Shown here: one piece after another, positions 42,471 to 51,300 of the stretch
Numbering within the stretch: position 1 is the first letter of the stretch
Layout: the number at the start of each line of letters is the position of its first letter
Assembly (NCBI GenBank): GCA_019637615.1
Contig: JAHBVJ010000026.1
Span: forward strand, 62,001-126,000
DNA length: 64,000 nucleotides
DNA from: Anaerolineae bacterium
GTDB lineage: Bacteria; Chloroflexota; Anaerolineae; Aggregatilineales; UBA2796
Reading direction: 5' to 3'
Translations under genes and position numbers: made by a program
The notes under the pieces: generated by a model
Seen by the model: the letters and a program-made list of their open reading frames with translations, nothing else
Database searches by the model: none
Told to the model about the DNA's origin: nothing

Positions 42471-45440
42471 ATGAAAATTCAGCAACAATCCATAATCGCA
42501 TTGATACTTATCCTCAGTTTGATTTTGAGCAATCTGATCGGTGTAGGGCAAGTGACTTCTGCGCAAGACGCACCACAAGCCAACAAACAACCATTGAACA
42601 GTGTTATCCAACAGAATTACGGTCAGCTTCCGCTGTCTTTTGTGCCCAATATGGGACAGACGGATGCCAAAGCCCAGTTTCAAGTGAACAGCCTCGGCGG
42701 AACGTTGTACTTCACAGCGGGGGAGGTCGTGTTGGCGCTACCACAACCGTCGAAGGAAGTCCCAGTCCGTTTCGCGGAACAGCGGAAGGACGTTGACACG
42801 CTAATGGGGGAGCGCTTCGAGCCATCCACGAGCGAACCGCCGTTGGTGGTCAAGATGCAGTTGATCAGTGCGAGTGCGGAGGCTCAGATCATAGGTACTG
42901 ATCCACTGCCGGGGATTGTGAACTATTTCATTGGCAACGATCCAAGCCAGTGGCACGCCAACATCCCGACGTATGCGGGGATCGCATATCGGAACGTGTA
43001 TGCGGGCATCGATTTGCAGTATGACGGACACGAGGGGCGTTTGAAGGGGACGTACACCGTCGCGGCGGGAGTCGATCCAAGCGTGATCCGGTGGCGGTAC
43101 GAGGGGAATGCGGGGTTGAGCGTTGATGAAAAGACAGGCGATCTGCTGATCGCGCTGGCGAATGGCAGTGTGCTGCGTGAGGTCGCGCCGACGGCATGGC
43201 AAGAGAAGGCGGGGAAGAGGGAAGCGGTCGAGACGCGGTATGTGGTGGATGGGAAGGGAGTAAGGTTTGAGGTTGGGGTGTATGATGCACGAATGCCGCT
43301 AGTAATTGATCCAACTTGGCAGTATTCCACATTTCTTGGTGGTTCGGGCGTTGACCGAGGAAGCGATATTGCCGTCGATGATTTGGGTAGTGTTTACGTC
43401 ACAGGATCGACTAGTTCACCCAACTTTCCTTCCATCAATGCATTTCAACCGATTCGTGCAACAGGAGTCGATGCCTACATCATAAAATTGGCCCCAAGCG
43501 GCACTTCAATCGTGTATTCAACTTACCTCGGCGGGAATTCCGATGACCATGGAACGGCGATTGCTATCGATAGTCTCGGCAATGCTTACGTAACTGGCAG
43601 CACACCTTCCACTGATTTCCCAACCCAGAATCCGTTTCAAGCTCATCATGGAAGCGCGCTGTGGAACGCCTTTGTGACAAAGCTGAGCGCAGCAGGTAAT
43701 TCGTTAATCTATTCAACATACCTTGCAGGAAGCGACGATGACAATGGGAATGATATCGCGGTGGATAGCTCAGGAGCTGCCTATGCAGTGGGCATAGTAA
43801 CATCTGTCGATTTTCCGACGTATAATGCGTTGCAAGGAAGCTATGGCGGTGGTGTCCGTGATGGGTATGTCACGAAATTTAGCCCAACTGGTGACACTGT
43901 TGTTTATTCAACCTACCTTGGGGGGAACGGAGACGATGAAGCGCTAGGCATCGCGGTTGATAGCGATAACAACGCCTACGTTACAGGGATCACCAACTCC
44001 AGCAATTTCCCGACGCATACTCCGTTTCAGGCAAGCCTACTAGGCAATTCCGACATATTCGTCACAAAACTACTCGCCAATGGCACACAACTTGCGTACT
44101 CGACCTATCTCGGTGGAAATGCTACCGAGAACGGGCGGGCTATTGCCGTGGATGGTAATCACAATGTGTACATTACTGGCAGCACTGGTTCTGCCAATTT
44201 CCCATTAGCCAATGCCATACAAACAACGCACTATGGAGGCGATTTCGATTCCGATGGATTTGTAACCAAGTTAGCTGCCGATGGTGCGAGCTTGGTCTAC
44301 TCCACCTATCTGGGCGGCAGCCAGAGCGATCTTGGCTTAGGCATTGCTGTAGATGGCGTTGGGAATACCTATGTTACGGGAGAGACAAGCTCAGAGAATT
44401 TCCCGTCATTTTACGGTTTCCAAACCGCTATCGCGGGTTCGTTTGGTATGCCTGATGTATTCGTCTCCAAACTAATACCCAGCGGTACGAGTTTCGTGTA
44501 TTCCGGTTACTTCGGCGGAAGTGGTAATGATGAAGGTCACGGCATCGCTGTAGATACTGACGGCAATGCTTATATTACGGGAATAACGCCCTCCATAGAC
44601 TTCCCGATACGAAACGCCCTCCAACCTATTTACGGCGGTTGGGAGTACGATGGCTTTATCACCAAGATCGGCACCGTCAACGTCGATACCATCGGTATTT
44701 TCCGCCAGTCCGCATCAACTTTCTATCTTCGGAATGAAAATTCGACAGGAGTTGCTGACAGTTCGATCACGTTTGGTGATACAACAGACTTCCCGATCGC
44801 GGGCGACTGGAATGGCGACGGGATCGATACAGTAGGTGTGTATAGACAATCTACAGGGCAGTTCTTCCTCACCGAAAGCGGGGCGAATCCAGCGGTATTG
44901 AGCTATTCATTCGTACTCGGCAGTCCGGGCGATCAGCCGATTGTGGGTGACTGGGACGGTAATGGGACGGATGGTGTCGGCGTGTTCCGTCCGAGCAACG
45001 GGCTGATCTACTTGAAGAATAGTCTGACGACGGGCTTCGCGGACTTCACGATGGTGCTCGGTATTCCGGGCGATGTGGGGATCGCGGGCGACTGGAATGG
45101 CGACGGCAAGGATAGCCCCGGTGTGTACAGACCGAGTAACCAGCAGTTTTACCTCACTAACTCGATCTGCAACTGTTCGGTGTTCGCGGATGCACAGCTT
45201 GGACTGGGCATCGCGGGCGACACCCCGTTCGTGGGCGATTGGGATGGCGACGGCGCGTCGGGCGTGGGTGTGTATCGGCAGTCGAACGGCTTGACCTACA
45301 TCAAGAATGCGCTGACGACGGGTTTCGCGGATGCGTCGTTCGTATTCGGCAGCGCAAGTGACTATCCGCTGGCGGGGTACTGGGTACGCGTCGGATCGCC
45401 TGCTGCGGAGATCGCGCCGACGTTCCAACCTGCCAAGTAG
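42471..45440 (+). CDS. Secreted SBBP beta-propeller protein with C-terminal FG-GAP-like module
   Basis: A 989-residue exported protein. ATG 42471 (MKIQQQSIIALIL) is preferred over 42462 for its typical signal peptide, though neither has a good ribosome site. Residues ~45-285 form an N-terminal domain ('LPLSFVPNMGQTDAKAQF', DUF7948-like) common before SBBP repeats. About seven SBBP repeats follow, each with 'YSTYLGG..DD.G.AIAVD..GNAYVTG'. From ~738 the C-terminal module starts ('DTIGIFRQSASTFYL'), with Ca-loop-like 'GDWNGDGIDTVGVYR' units; it is nearly identical to the ends of the two subtilases. Likely a surface adhesion or matrix protein. A terminator follows 28 bp after the stop. Confidence 0.85.
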   Translation: MKIQQQSIIALILILSLILSNLIGVGQVTSAQDAPQANKQPLNSVIQQNYGQLPLSFVPNMGQTDAKAQFQVNSLGGTLYFTAGEVVLALPQPSKEVPVRFAEQRKDVDTLMGERFEPSTSEPPLVVKMQLISASAEAQIIGTDPLPGIVNYFIGNDPSQWHANIPTYAGIAYRNVYAGIDLQYDGHEGRLKGTYTVAAGVDPSVIRWRYEGNAGLSVDEKTGDLLIALANGSVLREVAPTAWQEKAGKREAVETRYVVDGKGVRFEVGVYDARMPLVIDPTWQYSTFLGGSGVDRGSDIAVDDLGSVYVTGSTSSPNFPSINAFQPIRATGVDAYIIKLAPSGTSIVYSTYLGGNSDDHGTAIAIDSLGNAYVTGSTPSTDFPTQNPFQAHHGSALWNAFVTKLSAAGNSLIYSTYLAGSDDDNGNDIAVDSSGAAYAVGIVTSVDFPTYNALQGSYGGGVRDGYVTKFSPTGDTVVYSTYLGGNGDDEALGIAVDSDNNAYVTGITNSSNFPTHTPFQASLLGNSDIFVTKLLANGTQLAYSTYLGGNATENGRAIAVDGNHNVYITGSTGSANFPLANAIQTTHYGGDFDSDGFVTKLAADGASLVYSTYLGGSQSDLGLGIAVDGVGNTYVTGETSSENFPSFYGFQTAIAGSFGMPDVFVSKLIPSGTSFVYSGYFGGSGNDEGHGIAVDTDGNAYITGITPSIDFPIRNALQPIYGGWEYDGFITKIGTVNVDTIGIFRQSASTFYLRNENSTGVADSSITFGDTTDFPIAGDWNGDGIDTVGVYRQSTGQFFLTESGANPAVLSYSFVLGSPGDQPIVGDWDGNGTDGVGVFRPSNGLIYLKNSLTTGFADFTMVLGIPGDVGIAGDWNGDGKDSPGVYRPSNQQFYLTNSICNCSVFADAQLGLGIAGDTPFVGDWDGDGASGVGVYRQSNGLTYIKNALTTGFADASFVFGSASDYPLAGYWVRVGSPAAEIAPTFQPAK
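44682..45440 (+). repeat. Shared C-terminal module, copy 1
   Basis: About 250 codons of five 'GDWxGxGxDxxGVYR'-type units ending in 'YPLAGYWVRVG'. Long stretches match copies 2 (47525-48288) and 3 (50533-51300), both inverted, at protein and DNA level. Confidence 0.85.
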
Positions 45441-45468
45441 TCACTAGAAGTTTTGCCGCAGAATTAGG

Positions 45469-45507
45469 AAAGGGCGCGGATCGCTGCCGATCCGCGCCCT
45501 TTGTTTT
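45469..45507. terminator. Terminator after SBBP gene (shared hairpin)
   Basis: Perfect 15-bp stem AAAGGGCGCGGATCG / CGATCCGCGCCCTTT (45469-45483, 45488-45502) with loop CTGC, then GTTTTGC. Confidence 0.88.
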
Positions 45508-45587
45508 GCTGAACGAAACACTTGGTCAAGTATCCCTAAATATGGTAAAACTCTTGCTCTTTACAGGTATTGACATCGAGGCCAGCA

Positions 45588-47306
45588 GTGGCGATCAAAT
45601 CCAAGCGCTGGGAAATCAGTCCCGCGCTGCCAGAATCAGCCAAACGTACCTTCGCAGACTATCCGGATGTACATCCCGTCATCGCGCAGATTCTCTACAA
45701 TCGCGGTTTCACCGATCCCCAATCGGCGTTGGCCTTCGTGCGTGGCGATGTCACGTTTGGCGATCCCTTCAAGATGGAAGGCATGGCGAAAGCAGTCAGC
45801 CGCCTCCGCGACGCGATCAAGCGCAAAGAATCCATCGTCGTTTATGGCGACTTCGACGCGGATGGTGTGACCAGCACCACGCTGCTCGTCACGGCGCTCA
45901 AAGCGCTCGGCGCAAATGTGCGCCCGTATATTCCGCATCGCGTGGACGAGGGTTACGGCCTGAACAACGACGCGCTGATCAAGCTGGCAAAGCAGGGCGC
46001 GCAGGTCGTCGTCACGGTCGATTGCGGGATTCGCTCGGTGGCGGAGGTTGAGGTCGGGCAGCAAGCCGGATTGAGCATGATCGTCACCGATCATCACTCG
46101 GTTGGCCCTGAACTCCCGCACGCGTGGGCGGTCATCAATCCCAAGCAAGCGGGCTGCAAATATCCCGAAAAGATGCTGGCGGGCGTGGGCGTGACCTATA
46201 AACTGGTTGAAGCACTGTGGAAAGCCACCACCGCCAACAGCCGTCATGAACCGCCCTTTCCCGTCACCGATCTGCTCGATCTGGTCGCTATCGGTACCGT
46301 CGCTGACCTCGTACCGCTCGACAGCGCGGAAAATCGCAAGCTAGTGATCGAAGGGCTAAAGGTTTTGCGGAAGGCCAATCGACTTGGCTTGCGGGCTTTG
46401 ATGGAGGTTGCCGGTATCACGCCCGCCCAGATCAGCGCGACCAACATCGGCTTCATCATCGGCCCGCGCATTAACGCCGCCGGACGCCTCGAAAGCGCCA
46501 TGACCGCCTATCACCTGCTCTCGACCGATGATCGCATCGAGGCAGCCACCCACGCGCAAAAATTGCAGGAACTCAACGAGACGCGCCAAAAACTAACCCG
46601 CGACATGCAAGAGTATGCACGCACGCTGGCAGGCGTCGAATCCGGCGATGTGCCGCTGATCTTCGCGGCGGACGCCAATTTCAAGCAAGGGATTGTTGGG
46701 CTGGTGGCGGGACGCTTGACCGAAGAATTCTACCGTCCCTCCATTGTGATCCAGCGTGGCGAAGAAGAAAGTCACGGTTCCTGCCGCAGCATCCTTGAAT
46801 TCAACATCACGGAAGCGCTCGATCAATGCGCCGATCTGCTGATCCGGCATGGTGGGCACGCGCAAGCCGCTGGTTTTGCCATCCACAACGACAATCTGCC
46901 CGAATTTCGCGGGCGGATGCAGGAAATCGCCACTAATAAGCTCACGGGACAAGACCTGCGTCCCCATCTCACCGTCGATGCCGTTGTGCCACTGCACCAC
47001 TTGAACATGCGCCTGCATGACGCGCTGTCTAGCCTTGAGCCGTGCGGGCATGGTTATCCCGCGCCCATCCTTGCCACGCGGAAACTGCGCGTCGTCGATT
47101 GCCGCACCGTCGGCAAAGATGGGGCGCATCTAAAACTCAAGTTGACGGATGGTTCGCTCGAACAGGATGCCATCGCATTTCGCTTCGGGGACATGCTGCA
47201 CGATCTGCCGCCCGTCGTGGATGTCGCCTACTCACTCGAAGTCAACGAATGGAACGGCAATCGCACGCTGCAACTCAACGTCAGCGATATTCGAGCACCA
47301 GCGTAG
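45588..47306 (+). CDS. recJ: Single-stranded-DNA-specific exonuclease RecJ
   Basis: 5'-3' exonuclease on single-stranded DNA, used in RecF-pathway recombination, mismatch repair and base excision repair. The start is GTG 45588 (MAIKSKRWEI) with GAGG 6 nt upstream, giving 572 residues. The DHH-family motifs are present: 'VVYGDFDADGVTSTTLL' (motif I), 'VTVDCGIRS' (motif II), 'MIVTDHHSVG' (motif III), and 'LDLVAIGTVADLVPL' (motif IV). The DHHA1 part has 'GRINAAGRLESA'-type sequence ('GPRINAAGRLESAMTA') and 'IRHGGHAQAAGF' with its GGH. It lies between the SBBP gene and the convergent subtilase, unrelated to either. Confidence 0.96.
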   Translation: MAIKSKRWEISPALPESAKRTFADYPDVHPVIAQILYNRGFTDPQSALAFVRGDVTFGDPFKMEGMAKAVSRLRDAIKRKESIVVYGDFDADGVTSTTLLVTALKALGANVRPYIPHRVDEGYGLNNDALIKLAKQGAQVVVTVDCGIRSVAEVEVGQQAGLSMIVTDHHSVGPELPHAWAVINPKQAGCKYPEKMLAGVGVTYKLVEALWKATTANSRHEPPFPVTDLLDLVAIGTVADLVPLDSAENRKLVIEGLKVLRKANRLGLRALMEVAGITPAQISATNIGFIIGPRINAAGRLESAMTAYHLLSTDDRIEAATHAQKLQELNETRQKLTRDMQEYARTLAGVESGDVPLIFAADANFKQGIVGLVAGRLTEEFYRPSIVIQRGEEESHGSCRSILEFNITEALDQCADLLIRHGGHAQAAGFAIHNDNLPEFRGRMQEIATNKLTGQDLRPHLTVDAVVPLHHLNMRLHDALSSLEPCGHGYPAPILATRKLRVVDCRTVGKDGAHLKLKLTDGSLEQDAIAFRFGDMLHDLPPVVDVAYSLEVNEWNGNRTLQLNVSDIRAPA

Positions 47307-47469
47307 GGCACTCAACTCGCCCGATAAAGCGAGTAAATTGCTCAAGGCATAGGTTGATCGTGCTACTGTGCCTTGTTCCGTTATCATGTGAGCGGCGTCG
47401 ACTCGCCACCCCCTATACACGCCTGATCGGAACAGTTCCGCACTATGGCTCGATCATCCCAAGAATCAA

Positions 47470-47502
47470 AACGGGCGTGGATCGCAGTGATCCACGCCCG
47501 TT
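47470..47502 (-). terminator. Terminator after subtilase 1 (shared hairpin type)
   Basis: Stem AACGGGCGTGGATC / GATCCACGCCCGTT (47470-47483, 47489-47502). On the minus strand it is followed by TTTGATTCTT. It lies 22 bp past the subtilase stop and also separates it from recJ. Confidence 0.82.
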
Positions 47503-47524
47503 GGCATTAACTTGCCACTAGGGT

Positions 47525-48288
47525 TTACTTAGGTTGGAAGGTTGGTGCGGGTTCGCTGGACGAAGCGCCGCCACCGACACGTACCCAGTAGCCAGCCAAC
47601 GGATAGTCACTGGCACTGCCGAATACGAACGACGCATCCGCGAAGCCCGTGGTCAGCGCATTCTTGATGTACGTCAAGCCGTTCGACTGACGATACACGC
47701 CGATGCCGGAGACACCGTTGCCGTCCCAGTCACCCACGAACGGGGTGTCGCCCGCGATGCCCAGACCGAGTTGGATGTCCGCGAACACCGAGCAGTTGCA
47801 GATGCTGTTCGTCAGGTAGAACTGCTGGTTGCTCGGACGGTACACACCGGGGCTATCTGACCCGTTGCCGTCCCAGTCGCCCGCGATGCCCACGTCGCCC
47901 GGAATACCGAGCACCATCGTGAAGTCCGCGAAGCCCGTGGTCAGGTTGTTCTTCAGATAGATCAGCCCGTTGCTCGGACGGAACACGCCGACGCCATCCG
48001 TGCCGTTGCCATCCCAGTCACCCACGATCGGTTGATCATTCGGATTGCCGAGCGTGAATGAGTAGTTGAGCACAGCAGGATTCGTGGTGCTGTCGGTCAG
48101 GAAGAACTGCCCTGTCGATTGTCGGTACACGCCAGCCGTATCGATTCCGTCGCCGTTCCAGTCACCCGTGATCGGGAAGTCGGTCGATGCGCCGAAGGTG
48201 ATGCTGCTGTCCGCGAAGCCCGTCGTGTTACTGTTGCGCATGTAGAACGTCACTGCGCTTGAACGGAAGATGCCGATGGTATCAGGAT
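47525..48288 (-). repeat. Shared C-terminal module, copy 2
   Basis: Codes for 'DTIGIFRSSAVTFYMRN' to 'YPLAGYWVRVG', about 250 residues with the same five units as copies 1 and 3. The motif 'NSICNCSVFAD' is conserved in all three. Confidence 0.85.
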
Positions 48289-50320
48289 GCGGAGCCGCCC
48301 CTGTACCCGTTGCCGTTGCCGATGGCGTCCGTGATGGCGTCGCCGAAGGCGTCACACTCGGCGTAATCGTCGGTGTCTTCGAGGCCGTTGGCGTTGCTGT
48401 CGAGGAGATGATTGGCGACAGGAACACATCGTCCATGTGGATATTCGTACTACCTGATGAAGCGGCGTTGATCTGCTCGAACTTCAACGTGTGTGAGCCA
48501 CCGTTGGAATATGCCGAGATGTTAACCGTTGCCAGCGTGTAGCCGGATGTGTAACCCGTCCCCGGATACGCCAGCGAGAAGATCACGTTGCCGTCCATGT
48601 ATACTTTGAACGTCGCACTCGGATCTGTTGCTCCTGACGACCACCACAGGTAGAAGTTCAATTGTTGCGGGCTGTTCGGGACGATGCCAGTCTGTGTCAG
48701 CGTACCCGTTTCGGCAGCCGTTCCAGCGCCGCCGAACCATGCCCACCAACTACCAGTACGCGGGCCAACGCCACCGCAGCTTGCATCGCACAAGGGTGAG
48801 CCGAAGTTCGTGGAGGTTTGTGTCCACGGCCCGCCGGTACCCAGTTCGAAGCCGCCATCCTGTACCAACTGACCCACCGTCACCGGTGTATTCGTCGGCG
48901 CAACAGTAGCCGTCGGTACCACAACACCAACAGCCGCATTGACTTGGATGCGTGGCACTGTGAAGCCGCTATTCGTGATCCCCACGCCAGTTGTTCGTAG
49001 CGCATTCAGAATATCGCTGACCGTCGCGCTTGGATACTTCTGCATCACGACTGCCCATGCACCAGCGACGTGCGGAGCCGCCATCGACGTGCCTTGCAGG
49101 TTCGCGAACGTGTTGTTCGGCACCGACGAGTCAATCGACACGCCCGGTGCGTACAGGCTCATGAAGCTGGCACGGTTAGAGAAGGAAGCTACGCCGTCAG
49201 AGTCGTTTGTCGCGCCGACGCTGATCGCCGTCGAGATACACGCTGGCGAGCTAAGGCCATCTGTGAACCCGTTATTGCCCGCCGCGATCACGGTCGCGAT
49301 GTTGACCGAGCGCAGGTTATCGACGGCACTCTTGAGCACGTTGGTGTCGCAAGCAGACGTAAACTTAGTGCTGCCACCGAGGCTCATATTGAGCGACGCG
49401 ATGCTGCGTCCGACGCGCAAGGTTGTGTAGACGTATTGCAGCGCTGCCAGTTGGTCGTTCGTGTAAGACAGTACGCACGGAGTCACCGCGCCGCAGTTCG
49501 TGGAGGTCGTGAACTTGGAGAAGACCTGAATCGCGATGATGTGCGCGCCGCGACCAACACCACTGTAACCGGGGCCGCCAGAATAATCCTTACCAGCAGC
49601 GATACCTGCTACGTGGGTACCGTGTTCGCAGCCATCAATCGCGATGTCGCAGTTCACGCCGGAGCCAGTGCCGGTCATACCCGGTGTGCTGCCCGATGTG
49701 GATTGTCCGTTCGGGCACAGCGTCACGCTGGAGTTTGCCGCGCTAGTGGTGGAGAAGCACGCTTCCGCATCGATCTTGCCGGTGAAGAAGGGATGCGTCG
49801 TTTGCACGCCAGTATCGAGGATACCCACCGTCCAGCCAGTGCCATCATAACCGGCTGCCCATGCGCTGGGTGCGCCGATTACGTTGTTCGAGCTGAGGTC
49901 AGTCGGGCTGCTCAGTTCGTCCTCTTGCACGGCTGCCACATACGGCGACGCAATCAAAGTTTGCAGCGCAATGTGATCTACTTCTAACGAGATCAAGGGG
50001 AAAATGATGAATTGTGTGATAACGTGATAAGTTCCCTTTTGCGTCGCAAGGGTCGCCAGCACATTGCCCTGCGCTTGCTGAATAGCCATGCGCTGATTCT
50101 GTGTTGCGGCGACATCGAGTTGTCCTTCAGGCAGGAAGCGACCCTTCAACGTAGCAATGACGCGTACCGTCCCTTGCTGCGCTGCCTTGTTTAACAAACC
50201 GTTGTAGTCATAAGATGCCTGAGTCTCGGCTTTCACCCCCGACATTTGCGAAAAACCGATAACTACGATGAGGGAAAGAAGGAGAACAACTAAGGTAGGC
50301 ACAAGACGTTGATGTCTCAT
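47525..50320 (-). CDS. Secreted subtilisin-like serine protease with jelly-roll and C-terminal FG-GAP-like module
   Basis: A 931-residue S8-family protease. The start is taken at ATG 50320 (MRHQRLVPTL) with GGAG 6 nt upstream; a signal peptide follows. A propeptide I9-like region spans ~25-130. The catalytic triad is Asp in 'VGILDTGVQTTHPFF', His in 'CEHGTHVAGIAAG' and Ser in 'LQGTSMAAPHVAGAW', with the oxyanion Asn in 'VIAAGNNGF'. Then come a beta-sandwich domain ('QDGGFELGTGGPWTQ', 'MDDVFLSP'), a Thr/Pro linker and the shared C-terminal module. Probably cuts proteins outside the cell while held by the module. It follows the second subtilase on the same strand. Confidence 0.92.
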   Translation of the reverse strand: MRHQRLVPTLVVLLLSLIVVIGFSQMSGVKAETQASYDYNGLLNKAAQQGTVRVIATLKGRFLPEGQLDVAATQNQRMAIQQAQGNVLATLATQKGTYHVITQFIIFPLISLEVDHIALQTLIASPYVAAVQEDELSSPTDLSSNNVIGAPSAWAAGYDGTGWTVGILDTGVQTTHPFFTGKIDAEACFSTTSAANSSVTLCPNGQSTSGSTPGMTGTGSGVNCDIAIDGCEHGTHVAGIAAGKDYSGGPGYSGVGRGAHIIAIQVFSKFTTSTNCGAVTPCVLSYTNDQLAALQYVYTTLRVGRSIASLNMSLGGSTKFTSACDTNVLKSAVDNLRSVNIATVIAAGNNGFTDGLSSPACISTAISVGATNDSDGVASFSNRASFMSLYAPGVSIDSSVPNNTFANLQGTSMAAPHVAGAWAVVMQKYPSATVSDILNALRTTGVGITNSGFTVPRIQVNAAVGVVVPTATVAPTNTPVTVGQLVQDGGFELGTGGPWTQTSTNFGSPLCDASCGGVGPRTGSWWAWFGGAGTAAETGTLTQTGIVPNSPQQLNFYLWWSSGATDPSATFKVYMDGNVIFSLAYPGTGYTSGYTLATVNISAYSNGGSHTLKFEQINAASSGSTNIHMDDVFLSPIISSTATPTASKTPTITPSVTPSATPSRTPSATATGTGAAPHPDTIGIFRSSAVTFYMRNSNTTGFADSSITFGASTDFPITGDWNGDGIDTAGVYRQSTGQFFLTDSTTNPAVLNYSFTLGNPNDQPIVGDWDGNGTDGVGVFRPSNGLIYLKNNLTTGFADFTMVLGIPGDVGIAGDWDGNGSDSPGVYRPSNQQFYLTNSICNCSVFADIQLGLGIAGDTPFVGDWDGNGVSGIGVYRQSNGLTYIKNALTTGFADASFVFGSASDYPLAGYWVRVGGGASSSEPAPTFQPK

Positions 50321-50474
50321 AAACTTCTCCATACCTAAAAGGAATATATTGATCAGACCTACCTTGCCAGTATACCATGAAGTCTTCCCGAAAATTTCCC
50401 AGCGCGGAAAATTTACACGCCTAGGTGGACATGTCAGGAGAATGGGGAAATTTCCTTGTGCGAACTGCCGAACG

Positions 50475-50510
50475 AAAAGGCGCGCATCGTGAGCCGATCC
50501 GCGCCCTTTT
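50475..50510 (-). terminator. Terminator after subtilase 2 (shared hairpin type)
   Basis: AAAAGGCGCGCATCG (50475-50489) / CGATCCGCGCCCTTTT (50495-50510), with small mismatches. It begins 22 bp past the stop of the gene at 50533. Minus-strand arm AAAGGGCGCGGATCG is identical to that at 45469 and 41283. Confidence 0.8.
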
Positions 50511-50532
50511 CCTGCCGCAAAACAGGGAATAG

Positions 50533-51300
50533 TTATTTCGCAGGTACGAAGGTCGGCGCAGGCTCCACGCCGGAGGGCGATCCGACGCGCACCCAGTAGC
50601 CCGCCAACGGATAATCACTCGCGCTGCCAAACACGAACGAGGCATCCGCGAAACCCGTCGTCAGCGCATTCTTGATGTAGGTCAGCCCGTTCGACTGCCG
50701 ATACACGCCGATCCCTGACCTGCCGTCACCGTCCCAATCGCCCACGAATGGCGTATCGCCCGCGATGCCCAGTCCAAGCTGTGCATCCGCGAACACCGAG
50801 CAGTTGCAGATGCTGTTGGTCAGGTAGAACTGCTGATTCGATGGCCTGTACACGCCCGGACTGTCCTTACCATCGCCATTCCAATCGCCCGCGATGCCGA
50901 CATCGCCCGGAATACCGAGCACCATCGTGAAATCCGCGAAACCTGTCGTCAGATTGTTCTTCAGGTAGATCAACCCATTCGACGGACGGAACACACCGAC
51001 ACCATCCGTACCGTTGCCGTCCCAATCGCCCACGATCGGCTGATCGCCCGGACTGCCGAGCACAAACGCGTAGTGCAGCACTGCCGGATTCGCTGTGCTG
51101 TCAGTCAGGAAGAATTGTCCGGTCGTTGGACGATACACACCAACCGTATCGATCCCGTCCCCGTTCCAGTCGCCCGTGATCGGGAAGTCGGTCGATGCGC
51201 CGAAGGTGATGCTGCTATCCGCGAAGCCCGTTGTGTTGCTGTTGCGCATGTAGAAGGTCGCGTTGCTCTGGCGGAAAATGCCGATGGTGTCTGGATACGG
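50533..51300 (-). repeat. Shared C-terminal module, copy 3
   Basis: Codes for 'DTIGIFRQSNATFYMRN' to 'YPLAGYWVRVG'; same five units and conserved 'NSICNCSVFAD' as copies 1 and 2. Confidence 0.85.
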
